A stretch of DNA of 64,000 nt from NCBI RefSeq assembly GCF_037975245.1, contig NC_092562.1, forward strand, positions 24,505,554 to 24,569,553, read 5' to 3'. A model generated the notes under the pieces. The model worked only from the letters and a program-made list of their open reading frames with translations. It had not been told where the DNA came from and did no database searches. Shown here piece after piece: positions 10,106 to 24,045 of the stretch. The translations under genes and the position numbers were made by a program. The number at the start of each line of letters is the position of its first letter. The first letter of the stretch is position 1. The DNA is from Apostichopus japonicus. Taxonomy: Eukaryota; Echinodermata; Holothuroidea; Aspidochirotida; Stichopodidae.

Positions 10106-11868
10106 ATTAATTCAATCCAACAAAGCTATCATGGTGAAATTATATCTGGATGGCCTCAAAGTAATTATTATTGGAATCAATCTTTGAAAATCCCTTAAAG
10201 CACACCGCTGTTTCAGAATTTATAAGAATTGCTTTATAAATGAACAATTTGATTTCAGTCCAATAAAATTGAATCCTTTAAGTTTTCAACATAGTTGATG
10301 GCTGTTTGCAGGTTTTTGAACCTAATATTTCATTTTTAATGTTCAAACTGGATGTGTTAGATTTCCCCTATCCTGAACAATTCTTCTAGTTGCCGAGCTA
10401 TATTATTCATTGGATTTATGAAAATTTTGACAAAAAGGCTGGCGGGTACTAAGATCAAAATCACAGTTAAAGCTGCGAAGTGTTTGTGTACGTGTGACGA
10501 TGGAATGATATGTTACACAGTAAATTGGAATGGTGTAGCTATACATTCATACACCAAGGTCTCTAATGGACTGAAAAAGAAAACATTGATTATGTATTCC
10601 CAGACTCCCCCCACCCCACCCCCCAACCCACACCCGTTCACTTCCCCCTGCAAGCTAACTTGATGACTTAGTTCAGCAATGGTGAATAATTCCGTACTTG
10701 GAAAGTTGTGAATTCCTTATCACATTTGCTATTTTCATTTGATGGACTGCTATTCAACTTCAGCTTGTGAATATGTACCTTAATAAACAGTACAGCTATA
10801 GTGCTCATTATTTAAAGGCCATCATCACATGAAATGGAAGGGGGAGAATGGGGGAAGGGGGAGGGAGTGGTATCAACATAGGACTTGAACTAAGCTACTA
10901 GGTGAAGACATTTTCCATGGCTTCACATAGCATGGCATGGCATTAAGACTGTTCTTGTTGGAAATTGGACCATTTCAGGTTAAGACTTATATTTTACAAC
11001 CTACAGTATCCTAATTATCAGTAACTTTAATTGGTCATAGTGCCCACAAGAAAGTAAATTATGAATTTAACAAGGGGGACAGGTCGACTCTACGATTTCC
11101 TGGTTCGGACTGAACTCTTAGACTAATTCAACGCCGTGCTCTACAAAAATTAGGTAAATTGAGTGAAACATGTTATTATTGCGAGGGAACCTGGTCACAA
11201 AGCCTGCATCTAAATTTCTGGTTTGAGTAATATCCCATAGGATTCTAAATTGTCAACCAAATGCAAAAAGCTGCACTATAATGTGCAGAATTATGACGTA
11301 TCAAAATGAAAATAGCCAGTTTGCCATTCTACCGAAACGCTTTCGTGTATCTCGCCAGAATAATATTCCATTGTCACCAGTTGCTTTCAACTATATTAGT
11401 ACTTGATAATTTTTTTTTTTAATATATATATTTTTTACCAAACCAGAACTTCATTTACATACAAAGTGCATTCAACCCCATGATAATTAAGTTTTCCTGA
11501 TGTTTAATAGCAATTGTTTCCATATTGTGTGTGTACTCAGTATATTTGCTAATGCACCGTTTCTCTGTTTAAGACCGATATCACATCTACTGTAATAGAG
11601 CAGAAAGAGAGATGAAAGATTATGATGATGATGATGACTAATATAATAGAATATTGATCGAGCATCCTGTGAAGGAAAAGGAAGAATAAAAAGGAAAGTG
11701 AAAAATAGTAAACACAGTAAAAAACATGTGAGAGTATACAGGTATATTGAAAACAATTAACCAACCATTATTGTGAATAATATATGATAGTGCAGTCTCA
11801 AATAACACTTCTTAGGGACTTTTGTAAATGTCAGCTTTGTATTCTTGCAGATTAGTTTTTGATTTGAT
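10106..11868. other. AT-rich unique sequence with homopolymer patches
   Basis: A C-rich block lies at about 10604-10650, G-rich at 10838-10870 and T-rich at 11410-11440. No exon or mobile element is recognisable. Confidence 0.45.
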
Positions 11869-11889
11869 GTATATATATATGTATATTTA

Positions 11890-11936
<47 letters not shown>

Positions 11937-11981
11937 ATATATATGTATATAAATATATATATATATATATGTGATTTGATG

Positions 11982-12029
<48 letters not shown>

Positions 12030-12055
12030 TATAAATATATGTATATATTTAATTG
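11869..12055. repeat. TA dinucleotide microsatellite, interrupted
   Basis: Long runs of TA are broken by TGTATA and GATTTGATGTATA segments. GATTTGATGTATA occurs before both halves, which suggests internal duplication. Repetitive tyrosine/isoleucine frames across it are artefacts of the repeat. Confidence 0.92.
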
Positions 12056-13133
12056 AATATTGAATATTTAATTGGAATCGTAGCGAGTTGGAAAATATAT
12101 ATACAGGTATGACATCTACACTTTGAGAGGTTACAGTATTCAGCCTTGAAGATATCATGATTGTTGGATTTTTATGATTAAGAGAATAATACAAGAGCAA
12201 AAAATTGTAATATGATGAATGATGTTAGCAAAGATTAGGGTGTGGCAAAAAAAAATTTCAATCCACGTGGAAGAAAAATCGTACAGGTCTCGTGTAATTT
12301 ACTGTGATCTGAGTTCTCTTTAAGAGTGAATAGAATTAACATTTTAAAAATTCAATGCTTCTCAGTTTTCTTTGTCTTTGATCCAAGAAGTAATGGCCTT
12401 GAATAATAATGATTGAGATAGACCAGAAAACCAAGGCATGGTGGATTTGTGGAGATGGCTTCATAATCTATTCCCCCCAAAGACATGTACATTCTACAAA
12501 TAGTTAAATAAGTTCTAGTTAAATAACCACTAGAAAGCATTCACTTAAAATTAAAACAGAGATATTTAATCTTTTCCGGATTTAAAATGGTGATTAACTG
12601 ATGCATCTAAATGTATGCATCTGTAACTTTCCACCGTCTCTGTAGGATTTGGATGCATATCTTTTGTAAACAAGTCACAAAACTTAAACAGTATTTAGAT
12701 AGTAAACCTATGTACATAATTATGGTCAAATACAGTAAAGGAATTATGGGTCAGTGATGCCATCCAGACCTGCGGAATGGATATACATAATACTATATTA
12801 CGAAAGGGCAAATGTCTTCCGGTTCCATTGCATTGCTTTCTCTGGTGGCTGATGAGTATGTGTTCCCTGAACTTCCTGTGTGGTGGGGGGGTTAGGGGGT
12901 AGGGAGGGGGTGGGGGAGAGGGTGAGAAGAGCAAGTTCAAGCAAAGAATTGGACCCAACCATCATCATTTATAGAGCTACTATATTTAAGTGAGCAGAAG
13001 TTAACTTGAAACAAAATGAAGGCTCCTTGCTCCTTTAGGATGCATATTGTTGCAGGCACTGCAGTATACTTACAGTAGTTTATATAGTTTATATAAGTTT
13101 ATATGTATTAGTTTATATATGCAGTATATATAG
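12056..13133. other. AT-rich unique sequence
   Basis: Apart from a G-rich block at about 12885-12925 and a TTTATATA-rich patch at 13075-13125, nothing is recognisable. Confidence 0.45.
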
Positions 13134-13347
13134 TTTCAATCATTAGGTCCCGAGTTTGAGTCACTCCAAGATTAATGTATGTCGTCCAGTTACAGAGTTG
13201 TGACAATTAATGGACAATTCATAATCATGGACGTTAAGTATGAATGTAAGAGACTGACTTCAGTCAGCTTGCGGCTCTGATAAGCCAATGATGGCTGCTC
13301 GCAAGTTCCTGTTTGCAGAAGGATCTAAAATACAATACAATACAATA
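13134..13347 (+). mobile_element. tRNA-derived SINE, copy 1, 5'-truncated
   Basis: From within the tRNA-like head (GAGTTTGAGTCACTCC, the B-box region) this matches the full copy at 45351-45594 through its body to the end TCTAAAATACAATACAATA. The A-box half is missing, as expected of incomplete reverse transcription or later loss. The tail is a short AATAC repeat. SINEs of this kind are transcribed by RNA polymerase III and copied by LINE enzymes; this copy lacks the full promoter. Confidence 0.88.
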
Positions 13348-15518
13348 TTAAAGCTGCAGTAATTATAACTATTTAATTTCTGAATGACCATTTTTACCGA
13401 CCATATTGCTGTCATTGCAGATTATGCCAGAGTTTTAAAGTACTTTGACCTATAAAAGAAGTACTTTTATGATTAAATGCATGATTTGATTAAACTGAAG
13501 CCAATTTTGTTCTGGATATTTGGGATCACCAAAATTTGAAGTAATTGAATAGTCTTAAAACAATAATAATATGCCGAGGTATCATGCACAGCTGCTGCAA
13601 TAATTTTTCTTTATTTCCTGCACTTTTTCCATAAATTTATAAATCGAACATTTTCCCTGGTAACAAATTCAGTCAATAAATGCGAACGATACGCACATGT
13701 AGTCCTTTGAAAACTCTTGTAAAATTTCACTCTTTGTTTTTTCATCATTATGACTATTTATTTATAAAACAAGAAATTTAAAACTTAATAAATTGAATCA
13801 ACTGGTTTGCTCTTGGTAAGTTAATACAATCTAATCATTCGGCAAACAGATAAGTACGTGCTATCTCTCGACTTTCTCAAGGAATTTCAAGTATAACCTG
13901 AAACTGTGAATTGAGGCCAGCTAGGAGTATACACGTACTACAGTATTATATGTCAAAGACAGGTCATTTCAAATGCACAGTCAAAGCAGTTGAGTTTTGA
14001 GTTAACTGTTAGAAAATATTTGATGCTATTGGATACCAATTAATTATAATATCGGCCTTACTGAAGGCCTTGTATTAAATTGAGTACATTTACTGGCTAA
14101 AATGCAAGTGGATTTTGCTGTTTTCCAGTAGAAAAAAAGGTACTTTCTCTGCCAGTTGATATTCGAAACATGAACAACAAAGTCAAAGTCAATACAGAAA
14201 TGGTTGCGCGCTGTACGTAATTGAAGGACAATGCCAGTCGGAACTTGAGTTTCAACCGGTTCGATTTGTGTTTAATCACTTGCATTTTGTCGCTATAAAA
14301 TACAAAATCCTATAGGCCTGCATGGTCATAAGTAGAGCAGGTGCATGGGATTATTTAAGCCTCATTTGAAATAAAGTAAACTTTCAAAATTATTTAATTT
14401 TCAAATTGCTCTTTAGTCTAAACATGCAATTAAATACGCATGCAAGGTGAAAAAGGTGTCTGATCAATGAGAATAGCAATTAATGTAAATCATTTTAAGT
14501 TGTAACCTAAAGTTAAGTTTGTTCCTTCAATACTACAGAATTTGAGGAAAATTTAAAGGGGGCATCGATCAGTAATTGTGAATGCATGTCTGAAAACATT
14601 TCTATGATGTTGATCGCGAATTCAGTTGGTGTTGAAGAAGTACTTATTCTCTCTGTGATGTTTACAATATGTTTTTAAAGTAGTAATAATAATAATAATA
14701 GAATTCTTCCAGGTGGATCCCTAGTGCAATTTTAATATCGACTAGTATAATCGCTGAAATTATGTGATTGGTCTAAAAGCATGTGCCTGCTCTTTACATT
14801 ACAACTAAATGCTTTTCATTTCATTTATTCAATCCAGTATTAATATAAACTATTTTTAAAATATTTATATATTTATACAATATTTATAATAAAAAAATAA
14901 TAATAATTATAAAAAAATATTAATAAAAGGTGCTTTGCTGTCGAGACCCTAGGTGGAATTTTATACTTTCAAAGGTTCAACACCTGCAACCTAAAACAAA
15001 GAGTATAATATAACATAATTAAAATACAAAGTCTGTATCATTGGATCTTATATGCTTTAGTATATGATTGACAGGGTTATTGCCTCCAAATATATCCTCT
15101 GATTAATTGGTAGTATCATGTGTTACAGTGTAAAACATTGATATCACTGACCCTGCTGCTCATATAATTTGAACTTGAACGTGTCGGTTATTTGTACATA
15201 CAACTGTACCCAGAAGATTAACTAAATCTCGACTCATTTCAAATTTGAGGAAAAAGGTTTCCTATACTTTGGTTGCCGTTTTGTACAGCTAACTATTGTT
15301 CTGTGTTGTTAAAATTTAGACAAGTTTCCAACTGGTGTTAAAATTGATGGGTTTATTGATTTTTGAGGCTGACATTGAAATAATGACCTTTGATGATGTC
15401 TCCTGTACATGATGAACTTGGATGCACTTTGGCTACACTTAGTGGAACTATAGCAAAAGTATATCATTTCATTCCTGAATTGTACATACAGTACTGCATT
15501 GTACTCTGTGTACTCATG
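13348..15518. other. AT-rich unique sequence with small microsatellites
   Basis: AAT repeats occur at about 14683-14701 and an AT-rich ATAATAATA patch at 14840-14935. No exon is recognisable. Confidence 0.45.
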
Positions 15519-15777
15519 CATCCTGGATTTGTACTCATCCTTGATTTGTACTCATCCTGGATTTGTTCTCATCCTGGGTTTGTACTCATCCTGAATTTGT
15601 ACCCATCCTTGATTTGTACTCAACCTAGATTTGTACTCAACCTTGATTAGTAATCATCCTGGATTTGTACTCATCAAGGATTTATACTCATCCTTGATTT
15701 GTACTCATCAAGGATTTGTACTCAACCTTGATTTGTCTTCATCCTGAGTTTGTACTCATCCTGGATTTGTACTCCTC
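15519..15777. repeat. 17-bp minisatellite, about 15 copies
   Basis: The unit is CATCCTGGATTTGTACT. Starts at 15519, 15536 and 15553 are 17 bp apart. Variants carry CTTG, CTGG or AAGG in the middle. The reading frame across its start is a by-product of the repeat. Confidence 0.92.
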
Positions 15778-16403
15778 ATACAAGGAGATCATACTGAATA
15801 GTAAGGCCGGGGAGAACTTGTCATACATTCTTTTACTCGTGCTTACAATCTTGAACTAAGTACTCATTGCACAGAAATGTCTACTAGTTATAAGTAGCCT
15901 AAATTGTATATAAACTGTTGTCATGCATCTCCAAAGGTAGTGTACATATAAGTCTATATTATTGCTGAGTCATTATGAGTTCATTGCTTATGATGTAGCA
16001 TTTACTTCAGTAGTCTTCAATAGATCTGTATACACATGTTACACAACTGATCACTAGTTACATAGACACCTGGGATAATCTTCATTCATTAATTTACAAA
16101 CAGACAGTTGGTATTTATTTGTGGCAGTGTTGGCCTTGCCGTGGTGCTTATATTTAAAACAGGTGCATATCCTTGTCACCTATCCCACAGAGTTCAAATT
16201 AAAGATTGAGTATGGATGTTACAATTAAAGCCTCATTTCTGCATTTGGTTTCCACCGTCTATTGTACAATATCGTTTTTATGAAACGTAGCGGTACTTAG
16301 GCATGGGGATTTGCATAAAATGTGTATAGCTCAGCACATATATATATCGCGTAAATGTTCAGAGTTACAAACATCAATACATCTGTCTGAATTGTTAAAG
16401 TTT
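15778..16403. other. AT-rich unique sequence, no feature seen
   Basis: No coding or repeat structure was recognised. Confidence 0.5.
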
Positions 16404-16521
16404 ATGTATGTATGTATTTTAGATCCTCCTGCAAGCAGGAACTCGCGAATAAGCCATCATTGGCTTATCAAAGCCGCAAGCTGACCGAAGTCACTGGCGT
16501 TAACCACTGAGCTAACACTCC
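16404..16521 (-). mobile_element. tRNA-derived SINE, copy 2, internally deleted
   Basis: Read on the minus strand, this has the tRNA-like head (GGAGTGTTAGCTCAGTGGTT) joined almost directly to the 3' part of the body. About 110 bp between the head and the GACTTCGGTCAGCTTGCGG segment are missing compared with the copies at 56001 and 60636. The tail is an ATGT repeat in plus orientation. Confidence 0.88.
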
Positions 16522-18159
16522 GAAGTCCCAAAGATCCTCAAGGCAGATTAAGTTTTTGATTTTGATTTAAACAATTACAAAGAAGGGACGCAATGTTTTT
16601 GTTGGATTTTGGCTGTCAATCTTTAGATCTCATGAGACTCACTTCGAATGGCCCGGCCGAAGTTTTGACATAAAAAAAAACATCATGGTGATTGTGTAAC
16701 TATTTAGTTAAGGTACTCAGTATAGATTGATTTAGAGTTTAGGGATATAGGATAGTTCATGTTAGTAATGGAATGCATATGAGGCTTTAATATCCCCCTC
16801 CCCCTCCCCACCCCCTTTATTCTGTGAACAATAACAGCACTGACTGTTTCTTTACCATTCTGAGATTCAATCCTATGTGTTTCCTTGAATCAATGATATC
16901 TGGAGGGAACATGCTGGACATCCACTCGTGGATTCACTGGAAGCTGTTTCCATTCATTAAATATTAAATATTAACTGAGAGGAGTGTTTTTGTTACAAAA
17001 TTTTTGGTTTTGATGCATGTAGTGGATTTAAACCAGACTGAATTAACTCTTCATTACAGTACGATGTAGATACAATTGAACCGACGTTAAGTCATATTAC
17101 TCTCTGTTAATTGTGTAGCCATTGGAGCACATTGATGCGTTTGACATTTATTATTTCCAACAGATAACAGAAGGAAATGGATATATACATCATGCCTAAA
17201 GGTGGGGGGGGGGAGGGGATGATTCATATAATTCTCTTTTATTCATTCTCTATGCATAGAATGCATAGGGAATGAATCCTGGCACTTTAGGAAGCTAGCT
17301 TGGAAACTGACGCCTTGTTAAACACTTACATATGTACATAGTAATTAAAGTAACAATTCACTTATTTCAATTTATGCGCTATCTTCGGAAAAGCTGAGAG
17401 GGTCTAGGATAAATTACGTATGCAATGGGAATAGTCTCATTTAATTTGATACATATGTAGGAAATGTACAAAGTAGGTTGACTTCGACAGCTTTGAAATT
17501 TGATCTTGAGCAATAGACGAGAAGGATGGAAAGAAGTATCAAAATGAAAAATTTCCCATCTTGTCATTTAAAGTTTTAAAGTAAATAACTTCTCTCAGCT
17601 ACTGTACATAGTTGCATCCATCTTGTATTCAAATGTATGCACTCATGTATTTGAAATTAATAGAGACCTGTAGAACTGCACTTAGAAAAGGTACATTATA
17701 TTAATTGTGTCTTTCAGAACACTTTTCAATTTGGTCGTCAACAGGGGCACAGTACAATGGCATAAATTGGCTCAGTAATACGACTTTTCAACAATTTCAG
17801 TGCTGTGGGGGGGGGGGGAGGGGGGCTTTGAATGATGTGGCGAATTGGCCCCTAACATGAAACCAACATCATCAGCGATCAATTTATGAATGAATTTAAC
17901 ATTGGCTTATCTCTGGCGATTGGCCAACATTTGGGCAATAACCGTATATTTGTCATGGTTTGCATCATGGCTATTTTCTACACAGTAGTAACACAAGGAG
18001 ATCCAATAGACTGTCAAGATTGTATGCATAATGAGGCCTTACAGTAATAATGCGCATTAAATTTTAAAAGTTAATGCAAAACATGTATTTGTGGATCAAA
18101 GGGAGTCAATTAGTGTGATCTGTTGCAATCTTTCTTTAAATAGTTGTTATATATTTCAG
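16522..18159. other. AT-rich unique sequence with poly-G patches
   Basis: G-runs lie at about 17203-17219 and 17806-17826, and a C-rich patch at 16793-16818. An acceptor-like CTTTCAG at 17711-17717 is followed by 15 open codons, too little to call. Confidence 0.4.
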
Positions 18160-18205
18160 GCTTGAGAACCAATTGCAGACCACACTCAACAAGCTTCTCT
18201 TTAAG
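18160..18205 (+). CDS. candidate short internal exon (46 bp)
   Basis: An acceptor (ATATTTCAG, ending 18159) and a donor (AAG before GTACTA at 18206) bracket 46 bases. Read with one leading base, they encode LENQLQTTLNKLLFK, with leucines spaced as in a coiled coil. The one-base start matches the two-base ends of the candidate first exons, so a splice from 7446 would stay in frame. The donor is only moderate and 46 bp is short enough to arise by chance. No family is recognised. Confidence 0.22.
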
Positions 18206-19490
18206 GTACTATACATATAGTGCTGCACATTAGTAATGTAAAGCTCTGTATATATAATACAGTAGCTCAGAAATTGTTCAGTAGCCTACTCAATGTTGCC
18301 ATGACAACCAAATTTGTTCACATAGTGATGTCATGTGACCATACTTTGTGAATAACGAGTATTAGTATGATTATTATAAAGTATTACATTTCATCGCTGC
18401 ATAAAATAATTGCGTAATTGTCCAATTACACTTGTGGTACTAACATTATGCAATGTGTATTCAATTTGATACAATCCGATCGGATTGAGAACATGACTTT
18501 TGTCTCCCATTTTTCTCGCAGAACAGACTTATTTTTTGTTATGCCGGTTGAGTTTGTGACATAATGATACATTCTTCGAGTATCTTTATCATCTGTGCTG
18601 TTTTTTTTTTCTTGTATTTTTTTCTCTCTTTTTCTTCCTTTTTGTGTCTTCTGCCTCTTGGAAACTTCTTTGAATCTGTTTTCTTTTCAAGAAGATGGAT
18701 ACGAAGAAGTCATGTAAATCATCTCGGATCTAGCGATCCTGGCAGATGCGATCGTGGACTCTTCATCAGTAGATGAATGTGTTAACATGTACACCGTCTA
18801 TACCATTGATCATGAAGTGTTGTTGATTGACACGAAACGTATTTTTAATAAAAGCCGACAACTGATAAGTTCAGAAACGTCTTACAGATGGCAGAAACGC
18901 AATAAATCGTGAAGGAGTGAAACATACTTAAATTAAGGTTTGACTTTTCTTTTTTTCCCCCGATGTGTGAACTGTTTGAAATATTAATGTATGGAAGAAG
19001 GTTGTTAATGTTGCATTTAAAATTCTCGTAAGTAAAGTCAAACGTTATTATGTATCTAGTTATTGACAAGTTCTCAAAGTGGAAACAGCAGAAATGTTTA
19101 GAATATGATGGCATCTCGCTTTTGTGGTGGCCGTGAGAGTTTCCTCTTAATTAAGCATGCAGGATGTTACACCCCAGGTGCGGGGAGAATTAAAGGCGTA
19201 AGAACTGTTCACACAGCAACTTGTACAACATATGCATCAGCATACATCATGTTACATGGATGCTGATGGGAATAGTGAATGTCAAACTCTATGTTCAAGA
19301 TTGTCTTGTATAAATTCTTAATAAGAAGTCTTTGCTCTGTTGTTTCCTACACTTTTTATATGCTTAATTTTTTAGAGAAAATGGTAACCTGATCCAATTT
19401 GTAGTGATTCAAACTTGGTTAGGTGAAATCCATCAATCTAATTTTGATATTACTTCAATCTTACTTTGGTGTTCCTTTAATCTGATTTAT
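18206..19490. other. AT-rich unique sequence, T-rich patch
   Basis: A T/C-rich tract lies at about 18598-18660. No supported feature otherwise. Confidence 0.45.
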
Positions 19491-19493
19491 CCC

Positions 19494-19645
19494 AGAAAGT
19501 AGTAGCAGTAGCACGTAGTAGTATTATTGGTAGTGGTAGTAGTAGTATTAGTGGTAGTAGTAGTAGTGATGATGATGATTATGAAGAAGGAAGAGGAGGT
19601 GGAGGAGAAGGAGGAGCAGGTGGATGAGGTTGAGGAGGAGGAGTT
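19494..19645. repeat. compound trinucleotide repeat (TAG, GAT, GAG types)
   Basis: Runs of TAGTAG/GGTAG pass into GATGAT and then GAAGGAGGAG units. The minus-strand frame across it would give serine- and threonine-rich runs, which reflect the repeat rather than a gene. Confidence 0.85.
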
Positions 19646-22600
19646 AATAGAGATAATTTCCACTGTAATATTATTACAGAAGGTCTGACAAAGCAACCTC
19701 AAAAAGATACTCAAAAGTTGTTTGAAAAGAAATTTGGTTCTTTCAGAATTAAAGATGTCAATGGACAGAACCTACTGTAAAAATAATAAGCCTACAAGTT
19801 GTAAAGAATTGCTGGAAGTATTCAGTAGGTCCCCTTGGTTACAATCAGCATGTTGTCACAATTGACAAGATGTTTAACATCATCTGATCATCACCATGAG
19901 GATGTATGTACAGTATGTATGTATGTGAATTCCCCTGTAAACCTTATTGGCGTACCTCTCAATCTGAGGGGATTTTAAGAGGTAATGGCTCATGTAAAGT
20001 GTTATTAAATTTACTACTCTGAGGCACTTACATTGCTTGTGATGGGGATATGTGAAGGATTGTTATTCGAAGTGAACATTAAGAGACATAAATTTATTAG
20101 TGTGCCTATTATGCTTAGCCTTGAGACATAGTCATTGCAGCAGCTGATTCAGCTGCATGCAGATCTAATACAGATTATACATGCTTGGTGTATTTTGGCA
20201 ACACAGGAGCTCGCAGGCAGAACAATCGCTACAATTTAATCTTTGTATAAGAAAATGTTATAAATGCTTTAAACCAAGGAAATAAGTTGTAATATTTTTT
20301 TTCATTGATTCTGAACACTTCACTGCTCTCCATTGCTGTACTGTACCTTGTGAATAAACTTCTTATATATACAGTAGTTCCAACATTATTACATCACTGC
20401 TTGTTTCATCTTGATATCAACTTGGCGCGATCACTGCGTTCGTTAAATGTCATCCACGATGCATCAAAAGATGAAAGATGTTGCAAGCAATTTCCTCTTG
20501 AATCCTTCATGTGCCATTCCTGATCTATCTCCTTACAGTAGGTCCTCAATAATATTGTTTTTTCCAAATGTAAATTGCGCGATCAACTTAACTTTCTCCG
20601 ACAAAGTTCCGAGAGAGACAATCTAGATACCGACGATTCGCATATATCGAATGTCAGAAATGTTCTGAGTACTTTATGATGATGGTCCTTCGGTATATTA
20701 AAACTGCCCTGTAAATCAACTTTCAAGAGCTCTCCATAGGAAGCTTCTCCTGGACAGTGACTTGTGGCTGATCATGATGATCATGATGATTTTACAGAGT
20801 GAGTTTATTAAGGGAGTTGCAGGGTATCGAGTGTATTAACACATCGTCTAGCCTACTGGTTAATTCAATACGGTCTCTGTCTATGCTGGTTCTTCCTTGA
20901 ATGCCTCATTAACGGTCGGATGAAATTGAGAACTGTCGGTGCAACAATGTGACGTGTTACTTCATGTCCATTTTCAAATTATGGCTGTCTTGTGTTTCGT
21001 GTGTTTGCTAACTTTGCTTCCTCCCTTCCCAATCCCTCCCCCCCCCCCCCAACACTCACCCACTTTGTTGTGGTTTTGAATGACAGTAGATTCTGTAATG
21101 TTAATTGGTGGCAATCCTGTTTTTTTTAATATTTTAGGAAAAATCATTTTCCATACTTTGTTTATCATTGTTCGATTGTGAGGCACATGTCTGGGAAAAC
21201 CCCCTCCACAAAGAACATCAAAATATTAAAACCAAAGACATCCAGCAGGTGTTACACAATTATGGGTAAAGACTATATATTGAGGGCTCCTCTGGGAAGG
21301 ACTGAGCAGGGCTACCCTCATTAAAGATGACAATAATAAAAAATTTAAAAAATATATATTTAGTTCCATTAAAGTTCCATATAAGTGTGAACGAAGATAT
21401 TCTCAAGAAAATCTTCCATGGTGCAACTTGGGAAGATTCTAGTATCGTGCGTTATATAGAATGCATTACATCGTGCACTCTTTTCAGTTCTCTATTCAAA
21501 GTCTATGACGTTCGCTCCCCAACATCGTTTATTACAAAAAAAAAGGAATGAGAAAAAATTAGTTCGTCTGATTCTAGCTGCGATCATCTGTTTTATTTAA
21601 TTGGTCCCCGCACCCTGTGTCAAAGCAGCTGTTGGTATTTCATTAACGAAATTATGACTGATGGTTGCCACATCCCACCAGACCTCTGCATTCGATCGTG
21701 TAGTGTCAATCAAAGCATTTCAGTGAATGCTATCAGCATTGATATTTTCTTCGAAGGTCAAAAATGGAAGCAAATTTATAAGCAGATGGTGATCATGCAT
21801 CCTCTCCACTGTGTTTGGGATCTTCTGTATTTTAATTATAAATTATATAGACTATAGGTCAAATTAATGAGCAGATTTGGCAGTGAAGGATTACAAGACT
21901 AATGTGGAGTGACCTTAGACCAGAAGGGGTGAAGAAGAGGGGAGAGGGAGGCAGGGGACTAGTTCCATATTTTAGACCTTTAAAACCCTCTCCCAGCTTA
22001 AAAAAGAAAGGTAGAATGAATGAAAAGAATTATATTAAAACATAACACTTTAAATTGAACCCTGTTAAAATTATATGACTACACAAGCATGGGATCAAAC
22101 ATCAGCAACCTAATCAAACTCCCAATTAATTCATAGACCACTGCTTTAAGCTAAACTTTCAATGTACTGAATTTATTACAACTTGAAAAGTCCTTGAAAA
22201 AATGGTTTGATTGAAATTTGATGTATTCACTTTGTAAGGTAGTTTTTAAAAAAAAATAAAATAAAAAAAGCTGCATTCATGAGTGTATAACAGTATATTT
22301 AAGTAAGTGAAACATGTTTCAGGCATAATTTAATTCACTCATCTTATGTGTTTCTCATCAAATTCCTCTCATGTTCAATGATGTTATTTTCCTCATTTGT
22401 CAAAATTCCCCCCCCCCCCCTCTCCAGAGGGATCTATATTTTTTTTCAAGGATGGACAAAATTTTGTGATAATATTTGGTACTTGTTGCCTCACAGTATC
22501 ACTTTAGAGTTTCATGTAAATATAAAAATATATAATAAAAAAACTTGTACATGCAGATGAGAAAATCAAAGAAAAAGACCAACCATAGGAAAGTAACTTT

Positions 22601-24037
22601 ATTTAATGACGCATTGCCTTCCTGGCATATCACGCCGATGGAAGTTATATTGGTGACAGATATTTAATTAGAGAGTGACGGCTAAATGCATCATTATGCC
22701 AGACTTAACACATGTTTTTGTTCCTCTTAGAGTAGTGAAGGTCCTTCAACTTGGTTTTCAGGCACATATAGATCAGTAATGTATAGTTTAATTAAAGTGC
22801 TGTACACTGTAAGTTATATTAATTTGGAGCTGCAATCGTCGTCAAAGATAAATATATATTTATTTATGAGGACATTCTTTTTATTATTTACTTTTTTTTG
22901 CACTGCTAGCATTGTGATCTATATATATTCTCCAGGGTGAAATTATGGTTTCCAGGAACTGGGGCCCCTTTTGTGAAATGTGGTTCCTAGTTTAATGAGA
23001 ATTTTGGTGGGACTATGGACAATTTGATCAGTGTAAACTACAGTATAGGGCCCATTTGGCAGATTAATTATCTATCATGTAAAACTCCTTTTGATAGATC
23101 TACTGTATACAACAATTTATCAAACTAAACATGTCGCATACATGCATGATTTGAATGAAGAAATTTGCTGTTGAGGGGTGTCGATTGACTAAGCGCTAGT
23201 GAGCGTGAATAAAATAAAAATGGCTCCTGTCTTAATATCCTCCCAATGATTCTAAGGGGACTCTTTGCCAAGATATAGGCCCCTGCCCCACTTATAAGTC
23301 AACCTTGTTGACTTGTTCGACTGGACAATTTTTTCTGAAGGGGACTACTTTCATGCATCATAACTTGAGCCAGTTTAACTCTGTCTGTCTGTCTGTATGT
23401 AGATCTCTCTCCATCTGTCCCCTGGATGCTGGATTCTGTTTATCACTTAGACAATCATGATACAGTCCTTGTCAAAAGGCCACAACATCCCTATCATTGT
23501 GGGTAAATCCGTAATGTGAGACTGGCTGTGAAAACATGACAGGCAGATCCACGGTTAACATGTATGTAAAGAGAACGATCTTTAATGCACACAGATTTTT
23601 ATCACGTCTTCGAATTTTGGAGATTGAAAAATTATGCAAAAATTATTCAACGGAAGATGTTCATGGAGACAACACGGTCTAGATTAGCTTTCTATATTGA
23701 AACTCATTTGAAGGTTTCATTTCAAAGAATTGTGTTTTGATCTGTTAGATAATGCCCCATTTTTGCATATATATTCAACACGTCCTATCATGTGGCCCTA
23801 TCAGTGTCATGATATTTCTATGCCTTTACCATAAATTTGATATTTGAGATAACGTGTCAGTCCCACTTTAAATTCCTTTTAATTTGCCTATATCATTGAG
23901 ATATTTAAAGAGCAGTTCTAAGAGTACATTCATATACATACTAAATGTGGTCAGTAAAAGGGGCAATCATTCTGAAAGGCTACACTTGATGGTATCATCA
24001 TTCCTGCTGCATCTATAGACAATGGATGGACATGTCC
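19646..24037. other. long unique stretch, no supported gene
   Basis: About 4.4 kb of AT-rich sequence with poly-C at 21038-21050 and 22408-22420. CpG-bearing patches occur at about 20420-20660 and 21420-21520. No frame with convincing splice sites or recognisable protein content was seen. Confidence 0.4.
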
Positions 24038-24045
24038 TCCTATAG
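24038..24045. repeat. 8-bp target-site duplication, left of hAT copy B
   Basis: TCCTATAG, repeated exactly at 25573-25580. Confidence 0.82.

Noticed and set aside
11757-12200. 147-codon minus-strand frame
   Set aside because: Most of it lies in the TA microsatellite and the rest has no recognisable content.
19487-19714. Serine/threonine-rich minus-strand frame
   Set aside because: It is the translation of a compound trinucleotide repeat.
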